Assembly: GCA_947652605.1 (NCBI GenBank)
Contig: OX393579.1
Span: 22,775,674 to 22,839,673, forward strand
DNA length: 64,000 bases
From: Elmis aenea
Lineage: Eukaryota > Arthropoda > Insecta > Coleoptera > Elmidae
Direction: 5' to 3'
The position numbers and the translations under genes were made by a program. This document shows, one piece after another, positions 11,995 through 23,012 of this stretch (the stretch's first letter is position 1; every line of letters starts with the position of its first letter). The notes beneath the pieces were generated by a model. The model saw only the letters and a list, made by a program, of their open reading frames with translations. It made no database searches and was not told where the DNA came from.

Positions 11995-12125
11995 TTTAAA
12001 AGTGACTGGATACAATAAGAGGCTTCATGATGCATTTGGCGATAAAGCCTCTAGTTTCGGGACTGTCTATATTTGGTACAAAGAATTTAAATCCGAACAG
12101 AAGCTGTTTATCTGAGAGAAGATAA
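11995..12125 (+). pseudogene. mariner transposase N-terminal (helix-turn-helix) fragment
   Basis: A plus-strand frame reads KRLHDAFGDKASSFGTVYIW followed by YKEFKSEQKL, matching the mariner N-terminal helix-turn-helix pattern AFGDKAPSYxTVYxWxxEF. A stop follows shortly after. A C-terminal piece of a mariner-like transposase lies 0.9 kb downstream in the same direction, so the two may be ends of one broken copy. Confidence 0.65.
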
Positions 12126-12165
12126 TCATAGGGATCAACTAATTTTTGCGCAAGAAAACATTAGG

Positions 12166-12540
12166 TTTGTTCCAGCAACACTATGTACTATCCCATAAAC
12201 CATCAGGATTCTGCGCAGCATCGATACGCGTTCCAGCAGCGTTTCTGATAGTCCATCGGACGGTTGGTCGTTGTTCCAGCAGCTATCGGACTAGTTCATG
12301 AACTAGTTTGTAAAAACAGTACATAAACAAAGGCTAGAACTGGCACTGCAATTTTTACACGCATGCGCTGTTCACAACTAACGTGACCTTTGGTAGCTAT
12401 GCATTGCCCTACCAATCCTATGTTAGTACCGGTTTCTTAAGATGCTTTTACTTGCAATGCGCATATTTCTATAAACCCAGCACGTACAAGAGTCATTTAC
12501 AGTAAGGGGTGTCGTTAAAGCGTTCCAGCAGCGATTAATA
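12166..12540. repeat. cluster of GTTCCAGCAGC motifs
   Basis: TTGTTCCAGCAACA (12169), GTTCCAGCAGCG (12230), GTTCCAGCAGCT (12272) and GTTCCAGCAGCG (12521) recur within 360 bp, next to CATGAACTAGTTTGT. Similar GGTTTGTTCCAGTAG and ATGAACTG sequences occur at 49045. This may be insertion debris separating the two mariner pieces. Confidence 0.4.
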
Positions 12541-13004
12541 TATTTATTAGTCAATAGTTGAGGCATAAACCAATTCATGAGTAAATTTTGGTCTGCTGAA
12601 ACAAACTTATTATCTCTGTTAAACCTTGGTTGAGGAAGATAATCGCGTAACTTAAAATCGAAATGATCGCGTATGAAAAGTATTTGCACTGTCACATTGA
12701 AGTCCGAAAAGTTTGTTGTTTTGGGATTTCTTGTATATCTTCAAAAGCCTAAAAACAGCATCGTACCTACTAATAGGTGCAAAAAATTTAAAAAAATAAA
12801 CAATAACAGTATGTTCAAAGGAGTCTAGTGACGATTCGTCAAGCAGCTTAATTGGTGTTTTCAACTCATCAAGCGGTTCTCAAGTCTTAAAAAAAAACAA
12901 GATCGAGTGTTTCTTTAACAAAGTGAACCAATCACAACAGTAGGTAGCATTAGGAGATCAAGGCACAGTCAATACCCAATTGTTCACTCAAGATAATTTG
13001 CGAA

Positions 13005-13286
13005 ATGTTTGAGAAAGCTCGTCCACAGTGTCCACACAGCAATATTGTTTTGTCCCACATCAATTCTTCTTCTTATGAAACGCAGCAAAGAAAGCAGTTT
13101 CTGAAGCAACCAAAGGGAAAACTATTAAATCATCGACTTTATAATCGTGAACTTTTACCGTGTGACTTCTTTTTATTTCCCAAACTACCGAGATACTATG
13201 CGTGTGCAAAATTTCCTTCGTTCAAAACATTCAAGAACAGTAGAATTCTTATTGTAGTGTCTAATAAGAATATATATTGCCTTTAA
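13005..13286 (+). pseudogene. mariner-like transposase C-terminal fragment
   Basis: The 93-residue frame contains LLPCDFFLFPKLPRY, which corresponds to the mariner block around the third catalytic Asp (consensus xLAPCDFFLFPKLKK). Upstream residues are poorly conserved and the second catalytic region (DNAPxHxS) is not readable. The protein is broken and AT-drifted. It could be the tail of the copy that starts near 11995. Confidence 0.55.
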
Positions 13287-13299
13287 TGGATAATACTCT

Positions 13300-14188
13300 A
13301 AAAAACAATTCAAAGTCGTTTTACCGTAATTTAGTTATTAATCTTATGATTCACAGAAATTTTCGGTTTGACCCACACCCAAAAATTGTACCTATGCAAT
13401 ATCTGTTAATATTCTTATGCAAAAAAGTTATAATTTTTACAGATAAACGTCATATACAAGTGTAAAATGAAAATTTATAAAATAATAAACAATGCCAAGC
13501 AGTTTAGCTAGTTTGACCACAAAATTAATATTTAAATTAGCACCCTAAAAGCGCAGTCGCTGATTATATTCTTTTAGATTATATAATAAAGAAAAATTGC
13601 AAAAAATTTTAACAACATTTTTAGTTTAGACGAAGTGGTAAATATTATGTAAACTGAAACCAAAAATACTACAAAGCTATTAGAAGCCATGATTTGTAGT
13701 ATTTGTCCAGAAGGTTATCCGTGCTTTAGTAGATATACGAAAGTACATCCTACGAAAGCTTGGACTTTAAAAGTTTGTGAAAACAACAGGCTATAAATAT
13801 AGGACGTGTAGTGCAGCACCAGACAGTTTACTTAGAACCTGATATCGGAAAAACCGGTATCGCATATCTGTGAAAAAGTATCAGTTAACAAACTGCGATA
13901 AATTCTGTATGATATGACATGTTTCGCCTATTGGATTTGCTCTTATTTATGTATTTTACGTTATACAAGTATCAAAAATATTTTAATAGACTTAATAATA
14001 ACTCAACAAACAAATACGATAAGAAGTTTTATTTTGATTATAGATGTTTATCTAAAATAAAGCACAACGTTTTTAAAACTAACAGTAATATCTTTGAAGT
14101 GAAAGTTTACTCTGTATCTTTAACTAAATGTTAAGTAAAATGTATTAATAATGGCTTGTTATCGTCTTTATAAGGTAGCTGGACTCTC
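13300..14188. other. AT-rich stretch without clear features
   Basis: Nothing recognised. Open frames at 13277-13465 and 13919-14134 have low-complexity AT-driven composition and no motifs. Confidence 0.45.
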
Positions 14189-15108
14189 GTAGGGGAAAGC
14201 GGGGCAGAACGGACACTTTAATATATAAATAGTTGTAATTTATTAATTTAAGGTAGGAACAATCTGAAACTTTGTATTTGTATTCTCTGTTTATTCGTTT
14301 TTTAAAATTTAATTACAAAATAAAAAATAATCCCAAACTATAAAGTGTAAATTCAGAAAGAAAAAAAATGGCAAATGGTCCATTCTGCCCCAGGGTTGGG
14401 GCAGAACGGAACCTTCTTTGCAAAATTGTTTAATTTGTTTAAAAGAGTCAAAGTAGTCATAGTAGAACGTAAATGAGCTTTATATTTGAACAACGTAATT
14501 ATAATAATGTAGATCTTTCAAAGATATATGCTTAACAAACTTAAAATTAATTAAATAAAATATAAAAAATTTAAAAAAATATTTTCGTTATTCAGTGTCT
14601 GTTAATTCATAGATAGTGTCAACAGAAGGTTACAGTACAAGAAACATATTTAGAAAAGAAATAAGAAAGAAAAATCGGACATGGGGCGGAATGGAATCTC
14701 GGTCCGTTGTGCCCCGGTCCGTCCTGCCCCATCCGTTGAAGTTAGGTACAGTTCAAATTCCTCTAGAATGGTCTATGAAATATACAACAGTAAATACACA
14801 GGAGCGTAGTCCAAGACTCGTAGTTTAAGGATATATCAAGAAAAAATGTAATAAAATTAAAGTTTTTGCTTAATTTGCATATGATGATGACAACCAATTA
14901 CAACACAGAACGATAACACAAGCAAATACGGGACACGTGCGAATACGCTTATCCAGAATTGTCCAGAATGACAAAAATATCGTCAGTCTGTTTGTTATGC
15001 TTTACTGATAGTTCCTAAAAGTTTTCTTAGTAAGTGCCACGGTACAATTCAAAAAATAAGCGGTGTTCCGTTCTGCCCCGTGGTTCCATTCTGCCCCGCT
15101 TTCCCTAC
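14189..15108. mobile_element. MITE-like element with GGGGCAGAACGG ends (920 bp)
   Basis: The left end GTAGGGGAAAGCGGGGCAGA is inverted at the right as TCTGCCCCGCTTTCCCTAC (one base shorter). Further copies of GGGGCAGAACGGA, GGGGCGGAATGGA and inverse forms CCGTTCTGCCCC, CCATTCTGCCCC and CCGTCCTGCCCC lie at 14398, 14670-14735 and 15068-15098. This gives at least seven motif copies in both orientations. No transposase or clear target duplication is seen, so the superfamily is undetermined. Confidence 0.7.
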
Positions 15109-15828
15109 ATCTTCTTTTGTAGTAAACGGTAAGCTACAATTTTTTGAGAGTTCACTTGCTCATCACCTGAAGTTTTTATTAAAATGGTTTTACCAAGGAG
15201 TAAGATGCACGTCAAACCGTGTACCTTGGATATTCTATACTTATTCGTGGAAAACAAAAGTCAAAAATTTATTCCTTCTAAATGCACATTAATCATATTT
15301 TTCATAAAAATACAAATTTATTTTCTTTAACTTGACGGTTTTTGTAAACTTGATTCTCGGTTTTACCGATTTAAGTAACTGGCTGTGTTTGTCGGTTATA
15401 AATGTAAGCGGCAAAGTGCATAATTTGGTATTTTATAGAATGCCCAAGTATTCTTTGTAATACCGAGTGGAATTGTGAAAAGATTAAAATAAAAACCTGA
15501 CTCTCGTTTACTCGATCAGTTAATATAGAGTCAGGTTAAAGGTTGTTTAAACCTTCTCTTTTTAATGCATTACAATAAAAAAGTAAATGGTGTTTCAACA
15601 ACAGGTGCAGGATTTAAATTGCAGAACTTTTTTCATTTGTCTTTTTTTTCAGTTTTTATTTGTAGCTGTAGTAGCAAGTAGAATTTATCATGGAGCGGTA
15701 CACAATCGCATAACACAAACAGATCGTTGATTTTTATTTTGAAAATTCACGTTCTTTCACGAATACTTTTCGCAAAATTTGTGCATTTTTTCAGGATAAT
15801 CAGATCAAGTAAAACCGCTATTTGGAAC

Positions 15829-16380
15829 CGGTTTACTACAAGATCTGAAGACACCAAAACGTACTCAGGTTTGCCATTCAATTGGCAATGTTGCCGCAGT
15901 GAGTAAAACTGTTGAAAAAGACCTAAACACCTCAATTCTTTGGAAACGATGCTGGAAGGGCTATTTCGGTTAATATATTGCGTTATAAGGACATGTCGAT
16001 TGTTGTGGTCTGAACAAGATAATGCCACGTGCCATACAAGAGGCGCAACAATCACTTTATTGCGTTTTAAGTTCCCAGCTAGTTTGATTTCGAGAAATGG
16101 CGACATCAATTGGCCACCAAGATCATGCCATTTGAGACAATCAAACTTTTTTTTTTCTTAAAGAAAAGTTTATGCCAATAATTCACGGTCAATTCACGCT
16201 TTCAAAGCCAACATCAGTCGCTATTGCTGAGATAAAGCTGGATCTTTGCAAAAAAATGACCAAACAAGAAAAGGGTGGCAGTCCGTAAAAACAGCCGAGG
16301 CAGCTATTAGGATCATGTGCTATTCTACAAGGTGTAGACTGGGATCACGCAACATAGCAATTTCAATAGTAAAATTTTAA
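15829..16380 (+). pseudogene. Tc1/mariner-superfamily (IS630-like) transposase relic
   Basis: One frame at 15829-15965 reads GLLQDLKTPKRTQVCHSIGN and then VAAVSKTVEKDLNTSI, matching the linker and second helix-turn-helix region of an insect IS630-like family. A second frame at 16012-16160 reads QDNATCHTRGATITLLRFKF and ISRNGDINWPPRSC, the block with the second catalytic Asp (QDGATCHTA consensus) and the stretch leading to the third. The sequence between these two parts, with the first catalytic Asp, is missing, and later frames drift. The 3' flank (GGATCACGCAACATAG, about 16338) recurs at 33474, so it is a repeated family. Confidence 0.7.
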
Positions 16381-16399
16381 AAGTCGTATATTATCCCCC

Positions 16400-19010
16400 T
16401 AATTATTTAAAAAAAGTACAAATATGTTTTTTGTAAAGAAAAAAATTCTGTATAGGTACATAAATGTAATCATATAGATTTTTAGTTTTCCAATAACTGA
16501 AAATAAAGCAATTGGAATTTGACCATCAAAATTAAAATCTAGCCTTATTTTTAGATTTTAAATAACCCTTTCCCATAAAGTTTGTTTTTGTATTTCTTAA
16601 AATAAGGGTACTTTACTATTGTGAATATTTCACAAATCGCTAAAATCTAGTGTTCTATGACTTTTTATTAAACTTTTTTCATCTTAAAATTAGTTTTAGA
16701 CCATGCACCAACTTTCATCAGTAATACAATTTTTTGAGAAATCAATAATAAAAAAAACTTTTCCAGTTGTTGCAGATTTTTTGAATGACGCTGTATATCC
16801 AGAATAACAAGTTTTTTTTTATATGCAATGGTACCTTGATTTAGTTTTTTTTTTAGAACTAGTTTTTAACAACATAATTTTCTCAATTTTAAGTTTATGA
16901 ATTTAAACAAGATACAAAAAACAATTAAAAATGTACTTTTTGAGGAATTCTTGTTTTTAAAAATGGTTGCACATAACAGATTTTTTTTTTGATATTATCA
17001 ATATATCAAGATTAAAATTAAAAATTCGCTTCATTTAATCTATTTCCAAGCTCGTATAACGTATAATATAGACTCTCATTTTGGAATTCGAATTACAATT
17101 TACAATAGGCCTGTATGTTTTAAAAACATTGTTAATCAACACAAAAAATAGAGCTTCACTGTCTCTTTAAATGACCGTTTAATACATTATATGTAGTGTA
17201 TTGATCTAAAATACCACTTTCTTACCAGACCCTAAACTATAGGTACTAAACCGTTGTTGCACTTGGACTCTTCTAACCACTAATCCATCAAGTGACGAGC
17301 AGCAGATTAAAGAAGAGGTTTGAAAAACTACAGACGATCGGTTTCGCAAAGATTACATAAAAAGGAAGGTCGTGTGTTTTATTCCTACGTTTTGTTCTTA
17401 GCACAGAAAAGTCTATTTTCAACACAAAAATATTAGGAATAATTAAATAGAGAGAAAATTGAATATAAATAGGTCGATGACTTTTTTTTATCAGTTTAAT
17501 AATAAACGTGTAAATGACCTGTCATACGAATTTATTGCTTTTCCAATTTTATAATTGAGTGGTTCAGTTGTCCCTAAATTATTTTTTAAAATTATTGAAA
17601 GCTGGAAGCGCACAACTAAAACTTAAACGTGAGGATAAAATTTAATTTAAAATTATGTTTACTTTTAATTTGCTACAATATTGCTGGATATAAACGGATT
17701 AGTTTGTAGTGTTACAATATAATACTAAACTAATCTGAAATAAGACTAAAAATTTGTTTCACATAGCAATATTAACAAAACATAGAACGGATATTTTTGT
17801 CTGATGAAACTGTCGACTTTATCTTTTTAATTTTTTGGTGTTTTAAGCAAGATCGATTGCAATACATTCAATTACTGGCCTCATTTTGCAAGACACGCGA
17901 AATAATACTGCATAACACCTTTTATCCGTTATACAGCCTAGACTATTCAAAAGTAATTTGGAACTTTTTTGTAAAAAAAAAAGAATTTTCATTGAAATAT
18001 ATTTATGCTAATTTCAACTTCTATGACCTGTAACTACATATTGTTTAATTACAAACAAAAACAGATTGTAAATAAGATAGAAAACAAATAATTTATGTAA
18101 TTATTTATTATAGAAATATTCTTGTTTAAAGTTTCTAAATAAATATATACAGGATGTCTACTACACAAAAATGGCAAAGATAAATTTTGCTTCAATGTGT
18201 TTGTTATAAAATGGCAAAAGTTAAATTTGTATTGTTATACAACTGTTACGGTGCAAGATATTTATTACAACACCTTTTTTTTAAGTGGTAGTTTTAGTAG
18301 GTCATGACAAATACAAAGATTTACTTTTTTCTCTTTACATTTATATAGAATAACGTTTACTTACAAAAAAAGCGAAAATAAAAAATTTGCAAAATTAAAA
18401 ATCAACGTTGCCATGGAAAAAAAAACAATAACCGGCTTCCATTGTTTTATTTTGACCATTGTTAGTGTATTCTGTCACTCTTTAATGTTTGTACGATTTT
18501 ATAATGAAAAAACGTAGGTACAACTTAAATAAATAAGGAAATTTAATATGTGTTTCATGGACGGTGACGGTGTTGTTCAAACTACAAACCACCATTTTTA
18601 AAGCATAAGCTACATCTAGTTAACATTTCTCTGGTTTTTTTTGACGATAACTCTCAGCAAGTGCTTCTTTTAGTCTGTCTTGTATCTCTTGGGTGTTTTA
18701 AGGCACCTTAATATTAATATGCTTATTTTAATTTCGCATTAGATACATTTGCTTTAATGTCACCGTTTAAAGTTAAAAGAGTGACAGGAGAGACTAGAGG
18801 TCTTTCAGGATAAAGTGAACCGCGAAATGCACAAAGAGAGGACATGGTCGAAATGTAGACCTTTCTAAAAACGTTATATTATTATAGGCATTGAATAAAA
18901 AGATAAAGGAAGGGGTATTTAGTATTATACTGCACCGTTTGTCGGCGACGGAAATGACGACATAAAAGGCCTCTGATGGCGGCCGGTTTTGACAGGTCAA
19001 ACAGTCAAGA
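16400..19010. other. long AT-rich stretch, few features
   Basis: I see no gene. A lone element end TATACAGGATGTCTACTACA occurs at 18148, followed by two tandem copies of AAAATGGCAAARRTWAAATTT (18168 and 18210). A short palindrome (TAGTTTGTAGTGTTAC...AATACTAAACTA) lies at 17700-17737. The remainder shows nothing recognisable. Confidence 0.45.
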
Positions 19011-19041
19011 AATATAGAGTTTTGTGTGCTACAAAGCTACA

Positions 19042-19111
19042 ATGGTTAGCTGCAGATCTTGTGTCTTACTAGGTCCAAAAATGTTGAAGATTAAAAGATT
19101 ACGTTTCATAG
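19042..19111 (+). CDS. possible first coding exon of an unknown gene
   Basis: An ATG at 19042 opens a 23-codon frame (MVSCRSCVLLGPKMLK then IKRLRFI) that ends at a strong donor, CATAG/GTAAGTA at 19111-19112, leaving one base in phase. The sequence just upstream is less AT-rich than its surroundings. I do not recognise the peptide; the CxxC is too short to assign a zinc-binding domain. No matching acceptor exon can be assigned with confidence, although the acceptor-like site at 26937 has compatible phase. This could equally be a chance donor. The call is weak. Confidence 0.25.
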
Positions 19112-19366
19112 GTAAGTAGACATTAATATTTTGTAGTGTAATCATGTATTGAAAATTTGATGTGGTCTGTCAAAAATCAAAATGGTATGTCATATCAGTG
19201 GCGTGCATTTGTGTACAGCATATTTTTTAACTCTCATAATAAACAATGCAAATATTGATGTATGCTGTCGTTTTTTTAATTCCCTCAACCACAAAACAAG
19301 AAATAAATAAGTAAATAACAGGCTCAAGTCAAAACAAAACAAATATTTACGTTATTCAATACATAT

Positions 19367-19535
19367 TGTACAAGAATTTGTATTGTTTTCTTATTTGTAA
19401 TAAAATGATGTACTCAACTGTACTGCTAGGAGCGAGAGCAGCAAGTCGTTGTCTACTAGTCAAACAATACGCATCGTTTCATTATACAGTCCACTATATA
19501 ATAAGTTCCAGCAATCAGCGAATAAGTTTTATACA
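19367..19535 (+). repeat. 5' LTR of the BEL/Pao element
   Basis: It begins TGTACAAGAATTTG and ends AATAAGTTTTATACA, with TGT...ACA termini. I find no difference from the copy at 25866-26034 on base-by-base reading. It is short for a BEL LTR. Confidence 0.95.
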
Positions 19536-19543
19536 TAGTTTTT

Positions 19544-19562
19544 TGGTCCAAACGAGCAGGAT
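19544..19562 (+). other. candidate primer binding site
   Basis: TGGTCCAAACGAGCAGGAT starts eight bases after the 5' LTR. The leading TGG would pair with the CCA end of a tRNA. I do not assign the tRNA. Confidence 0.55.
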
Positions 19563-19889
19563 ATCATCCTCATTCAACATATACAATTAGTTGTAACAAA
19601 CATCAAGCATTTATTGAAAAATCTACAATTAAGTAGTAAATTACGCATCGACACAAGACTAGTACAGCGGCTCAGTACAGCTTTCATGGTTGCAACACTG
19701 CGATTCGCACACCACTCCACTGGACAGCTAGCTACAGGCTACAAGCAACGGCCAGTCTGAAGTCGCCGACAAAAACAGCACCGAATTGTCGTCTACGGCT
19801 CGCTCTGGGTGAGGTTACAATTAGGTATACCTTCAATAAATTATTAGTCCATTATAATTTTAATATTTCTTCCGGGGTAAGCATACGCA

Positions 19890-22800
19890 ATGCCCAACTT
19901 ATCAATTAAGGTTTTACATCGGCAACGAGGTAGTGTTACACACCGTTTGACCGCGTTGCAATCATTTTATGATGACATGTCAAAAATTGTATCTTCTAAT
20001 GCTAATGCAATACTCTCAGTAGAGCAAATTGATGTTATACAATCGCGGCTAAATAAGGCCCCACAATTATTATCAGATTTTGATAACGTACAAAATTCAA
20101 TTGAAGAAATTAGCGAAGAAAATAATTTAAATAATGAATATGCTGAACGCGATCGTTTTGAAACTTTATATCATTCGCTTACAACTAAATTAAATCGTAT
20201 TATCTTGAATTTAAATACCGATTCGAATAGCCAAAGCGCTAACTCAACAAATACAGCTCAAGTAGTTCAACAAAATGTCGAAAATCATGTAAAGCTTCCA
20301 ATAATTAATCTACCAAAATTTAACGGGTCATATACTGATTGGCTCGAGTTTAAGGAAATATTCCAGTCGCTCATACATATGAATACGCAAATTTCTGATG
20401 TACAGAAGTTTCATTATTTACGCGCTTCATTGGAAGGGTCTGCGGCAAAAGCAATTCAAAAACCGAATTTATCAAGTAATAATTACGAAACAGTATGGCA
20501 AAATTTGTGCAGTCGTTTTGACAATAATGATTTACTTATACACGAACATATCAAGGCTATTTTCGACTTACAACCCACACACGCAAATGATTCTAAGGGA
20601 TTTAGAAACATGCTAGACGAGTTAAATAAACATTTAAAACATTTATCCAATTTAGGTGATCCTACACAACAAAGAAACGCGCTTTTAATCTTTATATTAA
20701 CTAACAAACTCGATAAAACTTCCTTAAATGATTGGGAAAAATTTATTAAAGATAATGATAGTACTTCGCTCATTAATCTCGAACGTTTTTTAATTGACAA
20801 AGCAGAAATTTTAGAGAAATTGGAACAACGTACCAGTAAGTTAAATATAAGCTCAGTAAATACGCCTACTCATAGAAGACAAAGTTTTGTATCAACCGAA
20901 TCACAACAATGTAAGATATGCAAATCTGATCATTTATTATATCAGTGCCAAGATTTTTTAAAATTAACACCTCAGCGGCGATATGAAAAAATAAAGTCAT
21001 TAAATTTATGCACTAATTGCCTCAAAGCAGGTCATATAACGTCATCATGTAGGTCAGGTTATTGTAAAAAATGTAATAAGGCACATCACACCCTGCTGCA
21101 TTTTGAAAACAATTTTGGAAACAATACTACGAACGCGCAAACTACAATGACTGGTCAAATCGAAAATTCAAACTTACAAGCTATATTATCCACAGTTTAC
21201 CTCACAGTTGCAGGTAAAAATGGTAATAAGGTTCAATGCCGTGCATTATTAGATAACGGATCCCAGTCAAATTTCATCACATATTCGCTTTTCAAAAAAT
21301 TAGGTATCTCAAAACAAAATGTTAATATGTCCATAAGAGGCATATGCAGTGTAGCTTCAAGTATACAACACAAATGTAATGTTAAAATTTACTCAAATTA
21401 TAATAATAATTTTCAGACAAATATCGACTGTTTCTTATTAAATAAAATCAGCGATGATATACCAAATGTTGTACTAAACACTGATCATTTTTATGTGCCA
21501 AGCGATATACAGTTGGCTGATCCGACATTTAGCGAACCGGGTAACATTGATATGTTAATCGGAGCAGAGTTATTTTGGAGAATATTAAATCACGAAAAAA
21601 TTGATTTAGGAAAAAACTTACCAATATTACAACGTACAATGTTAGGCTGGATCGTGACAGGCTCGTTTAATTCCGTTAAAAAGAAGGTAGTATCACGTTG
21701 TCATTTAGCTCTTGAAACTCTACAAGATGATATGCAAAAGTTTTGGCACATCGAAGAAAATTATAGCGAATCTATTAATTTAACAGTCGAAGAACAACAA
21801 TGCGAGTCACATTTTTTAGATACATTTACTCGTAAGTCTGATGGTCGCTTTGTGGTAGCCATACCTTTTAAAAAATCACCAAATACTTTAGGTAATTCAA
21901 ATGTAACCGCATTAAATCGCTTTAAATATATGGAACGTAAATTGGCGTTCAATCAATCGTTAAAACAACAGTATGTCCAATTTTTGGATGAATATTCGAC
22001 TTTAGGTCATATGAACAAACTTACTAAACCAATCGACGATACAAATTGTTACTATTTACCTCATCACGCAGTTTTAAAAAACGATAGTCTAACCACTAAA
22101 TGCAGAGTCGTTTTCGATGGATCGGCAGCGACTAGTAATGGTTTATCACTTAATAACATACAACATGTAGGCGCAGTAGTGCAAGACGACCTTTTATCAA
22201 TTTTATTAAGATTTCGAGAACATGCATACGTTTTTACGGCTGATATAGCCAAAATGTATCGTCAGATCGAAATTATACCCGAACATAGAAAATTCCAACG
22301 AATCTTTTGGCGATCTGAAATAACTCAAGCTATTGACGTGTTTGAGTTGAACACAGTAACTTACGGTACCGCATCGGCACCTTTTTTGGCCACACGCTGT
22401 ATTAAACAGTTATCAATTGAAAATAAGGATAATTATCCAGCTGCTTCAAATATAATCGCACACGATTTTTATATCGATGATTTAATATCAGGCGCGGACT
22501 CAATAGAAGAGTCAGAATTACTCATTGAACAAATTTCAAAAATTCTCTATACTGCTTGCATGAATCTTACAAAATGGTGTTCTAATGAACCTAAGATTCT
22601 AACTAACGTTAAAAATACTGATCAGTTATCAAACTACATAAACGTAGGCGAAATATCTGAAACCAAATTACTAGGTTTACAGTGGAAATTTACTACAGAC
22701 ACTCTTACATATCACTTTAATCACCCAATAATAACTGAAAAAATTACAAAGAGATCAATCTTATCTAATATTGCTAAAACTTTTGATCCTCTAGGATTGT

Positions 22801-23012
22801 TAGCGCCATCAATAACACTTATAAAAATAATGCTTCAAAATCTATGGTCTTTAAAGTTAGATTGGGACGATGATGTTCCAGACAGTGTGAAAATAAAATG
22901 GAAATTATTTAGTTTCAACTTACACAATTTAACCAAAATTTCTATTCCTAGGTACGTTCTTACAAAAAATTCAATAAACATACAGTTAGGCCGGCGACAT
23001 ACTTGCGGGTGA
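19890..23012 (+). CDS. BEL/Pao Gag-Pol polyprotein, N-terminal part (Gag, protease, RT)
   Basis: The frame starts at ATG 19890 after a 354-bp leader and runs 1033 native codons before entering the nested insertion, which adds seven foreign residues and a stop. Residues around 140 (LPKFNGSYTDWLEF) are the Gag-like DUF1759 region. Residues 340-405 hold Cys/His knuckles (CKICKSDH, LCTNCLKAGH, CKKCNKAHH). Around 452, LLDNGSQSNF is the A17-type aspartic protease site, with Asn in place of the more usual Ser or Thr after Asp. The reverse transcriptase spans about 650-950, with KCRVVFDGSA (737), FTADIAKMYRQI (781) and the catalytic FYIDDLISGA (859). TFDPLGLLAPS (963) begins the linker to RNase H. 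The product would lack RNase H and integrase, so this copy cannot complete its cycle by itself. Confidence 0.95.
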   Translation: MPNLSIKVLHRQRGSVTHRLTALQSFYDDMSKIVSSNANAILSVEQIDVIQSRLNKAPQLLSDFDNVQNSIEEISEENNLNNEYAERDRFETLYHSLTTKLNRIILNLNTDSNSQSANSTNTAQVVQQNVENHVKLPIINLPKFNGSYTDWLEFKEIFQSLIHMNTQISDVQKFHYLRASLEGSAAKAIQKPNLSSNNYETVWQNLCSRFDNNDLLIHEHIKAIFDLQPTHANDSKGFRNMLDELNKHLKHLSNLGDPTQQRNALLIFILTNKLDKTSLNDWEKFIKDNDSTSLINLERFLIDKAEILEKLEQRTSKLNISSVNTPTHRRQSFVSTESQQCKICKSDHLLYQCQDFLKLTPQRRYEKIKSLNLCTNCLKAGHITSSCRSGYCKKCNKAHHTLLHFENNFGNNTTNAQTTMTGQIENSNLQAILSTVYLTVAGKNGNKVQCRALLDNGSQSNFITYSLFKKLGISKQNVNMSIRGICSVASSIQHKCNVKIYSNYNNNFQTNIDCFLLNKISDDIPNVVLNTDHFYVPSDIQLADPTFSEPGNIDMLIGAELFWRILNHEKIDLGKNLPILQRTMLGWIVTGSFNSVKKKVVSRCHLALETLQDDMQKFWHIEENYSESINLTVEEQQCESHFLDTFTRKSDGRFVVAIPFKKSPNTLGNSNVTALNRFKYMERKLAFNQSLKQQYVQFLDEYSTLGHMNKLTKPIDDTNCYYLPHHAVLKNDSLTTKCRVVFDGSAATSNGLSLNNIQHVGAVVQDDLLSILLRFREHAYVFTADIAKMYRQIEIIPEHRKFQRIFWRSEITQAIDVFELNTVTYGTASAPFLATRCIKQLSIENKDNYPAASNIIAHDFYIDDLISGADSIEESELLIEQISKILYTACMNLTKWCSNEPKILTNVKNTDQLSNYINVGEISETKLLGLQWKFTTDTLTYHFNHPIITEKITKRSILSNIAKTFDPLGLLAPSITLIKIMLQNLWSLKLDWDDDVPDSVKIKWKLFSFNLHNLTKISIPRYVLTKNSINIQLGRRHTCG

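Noticed and set aside
15747..16109. 120-residue minus-strand frame
   Set aside because: It is antisense to the Tc1-like transposase relic, which has recognisable family motifs on the plus strand.
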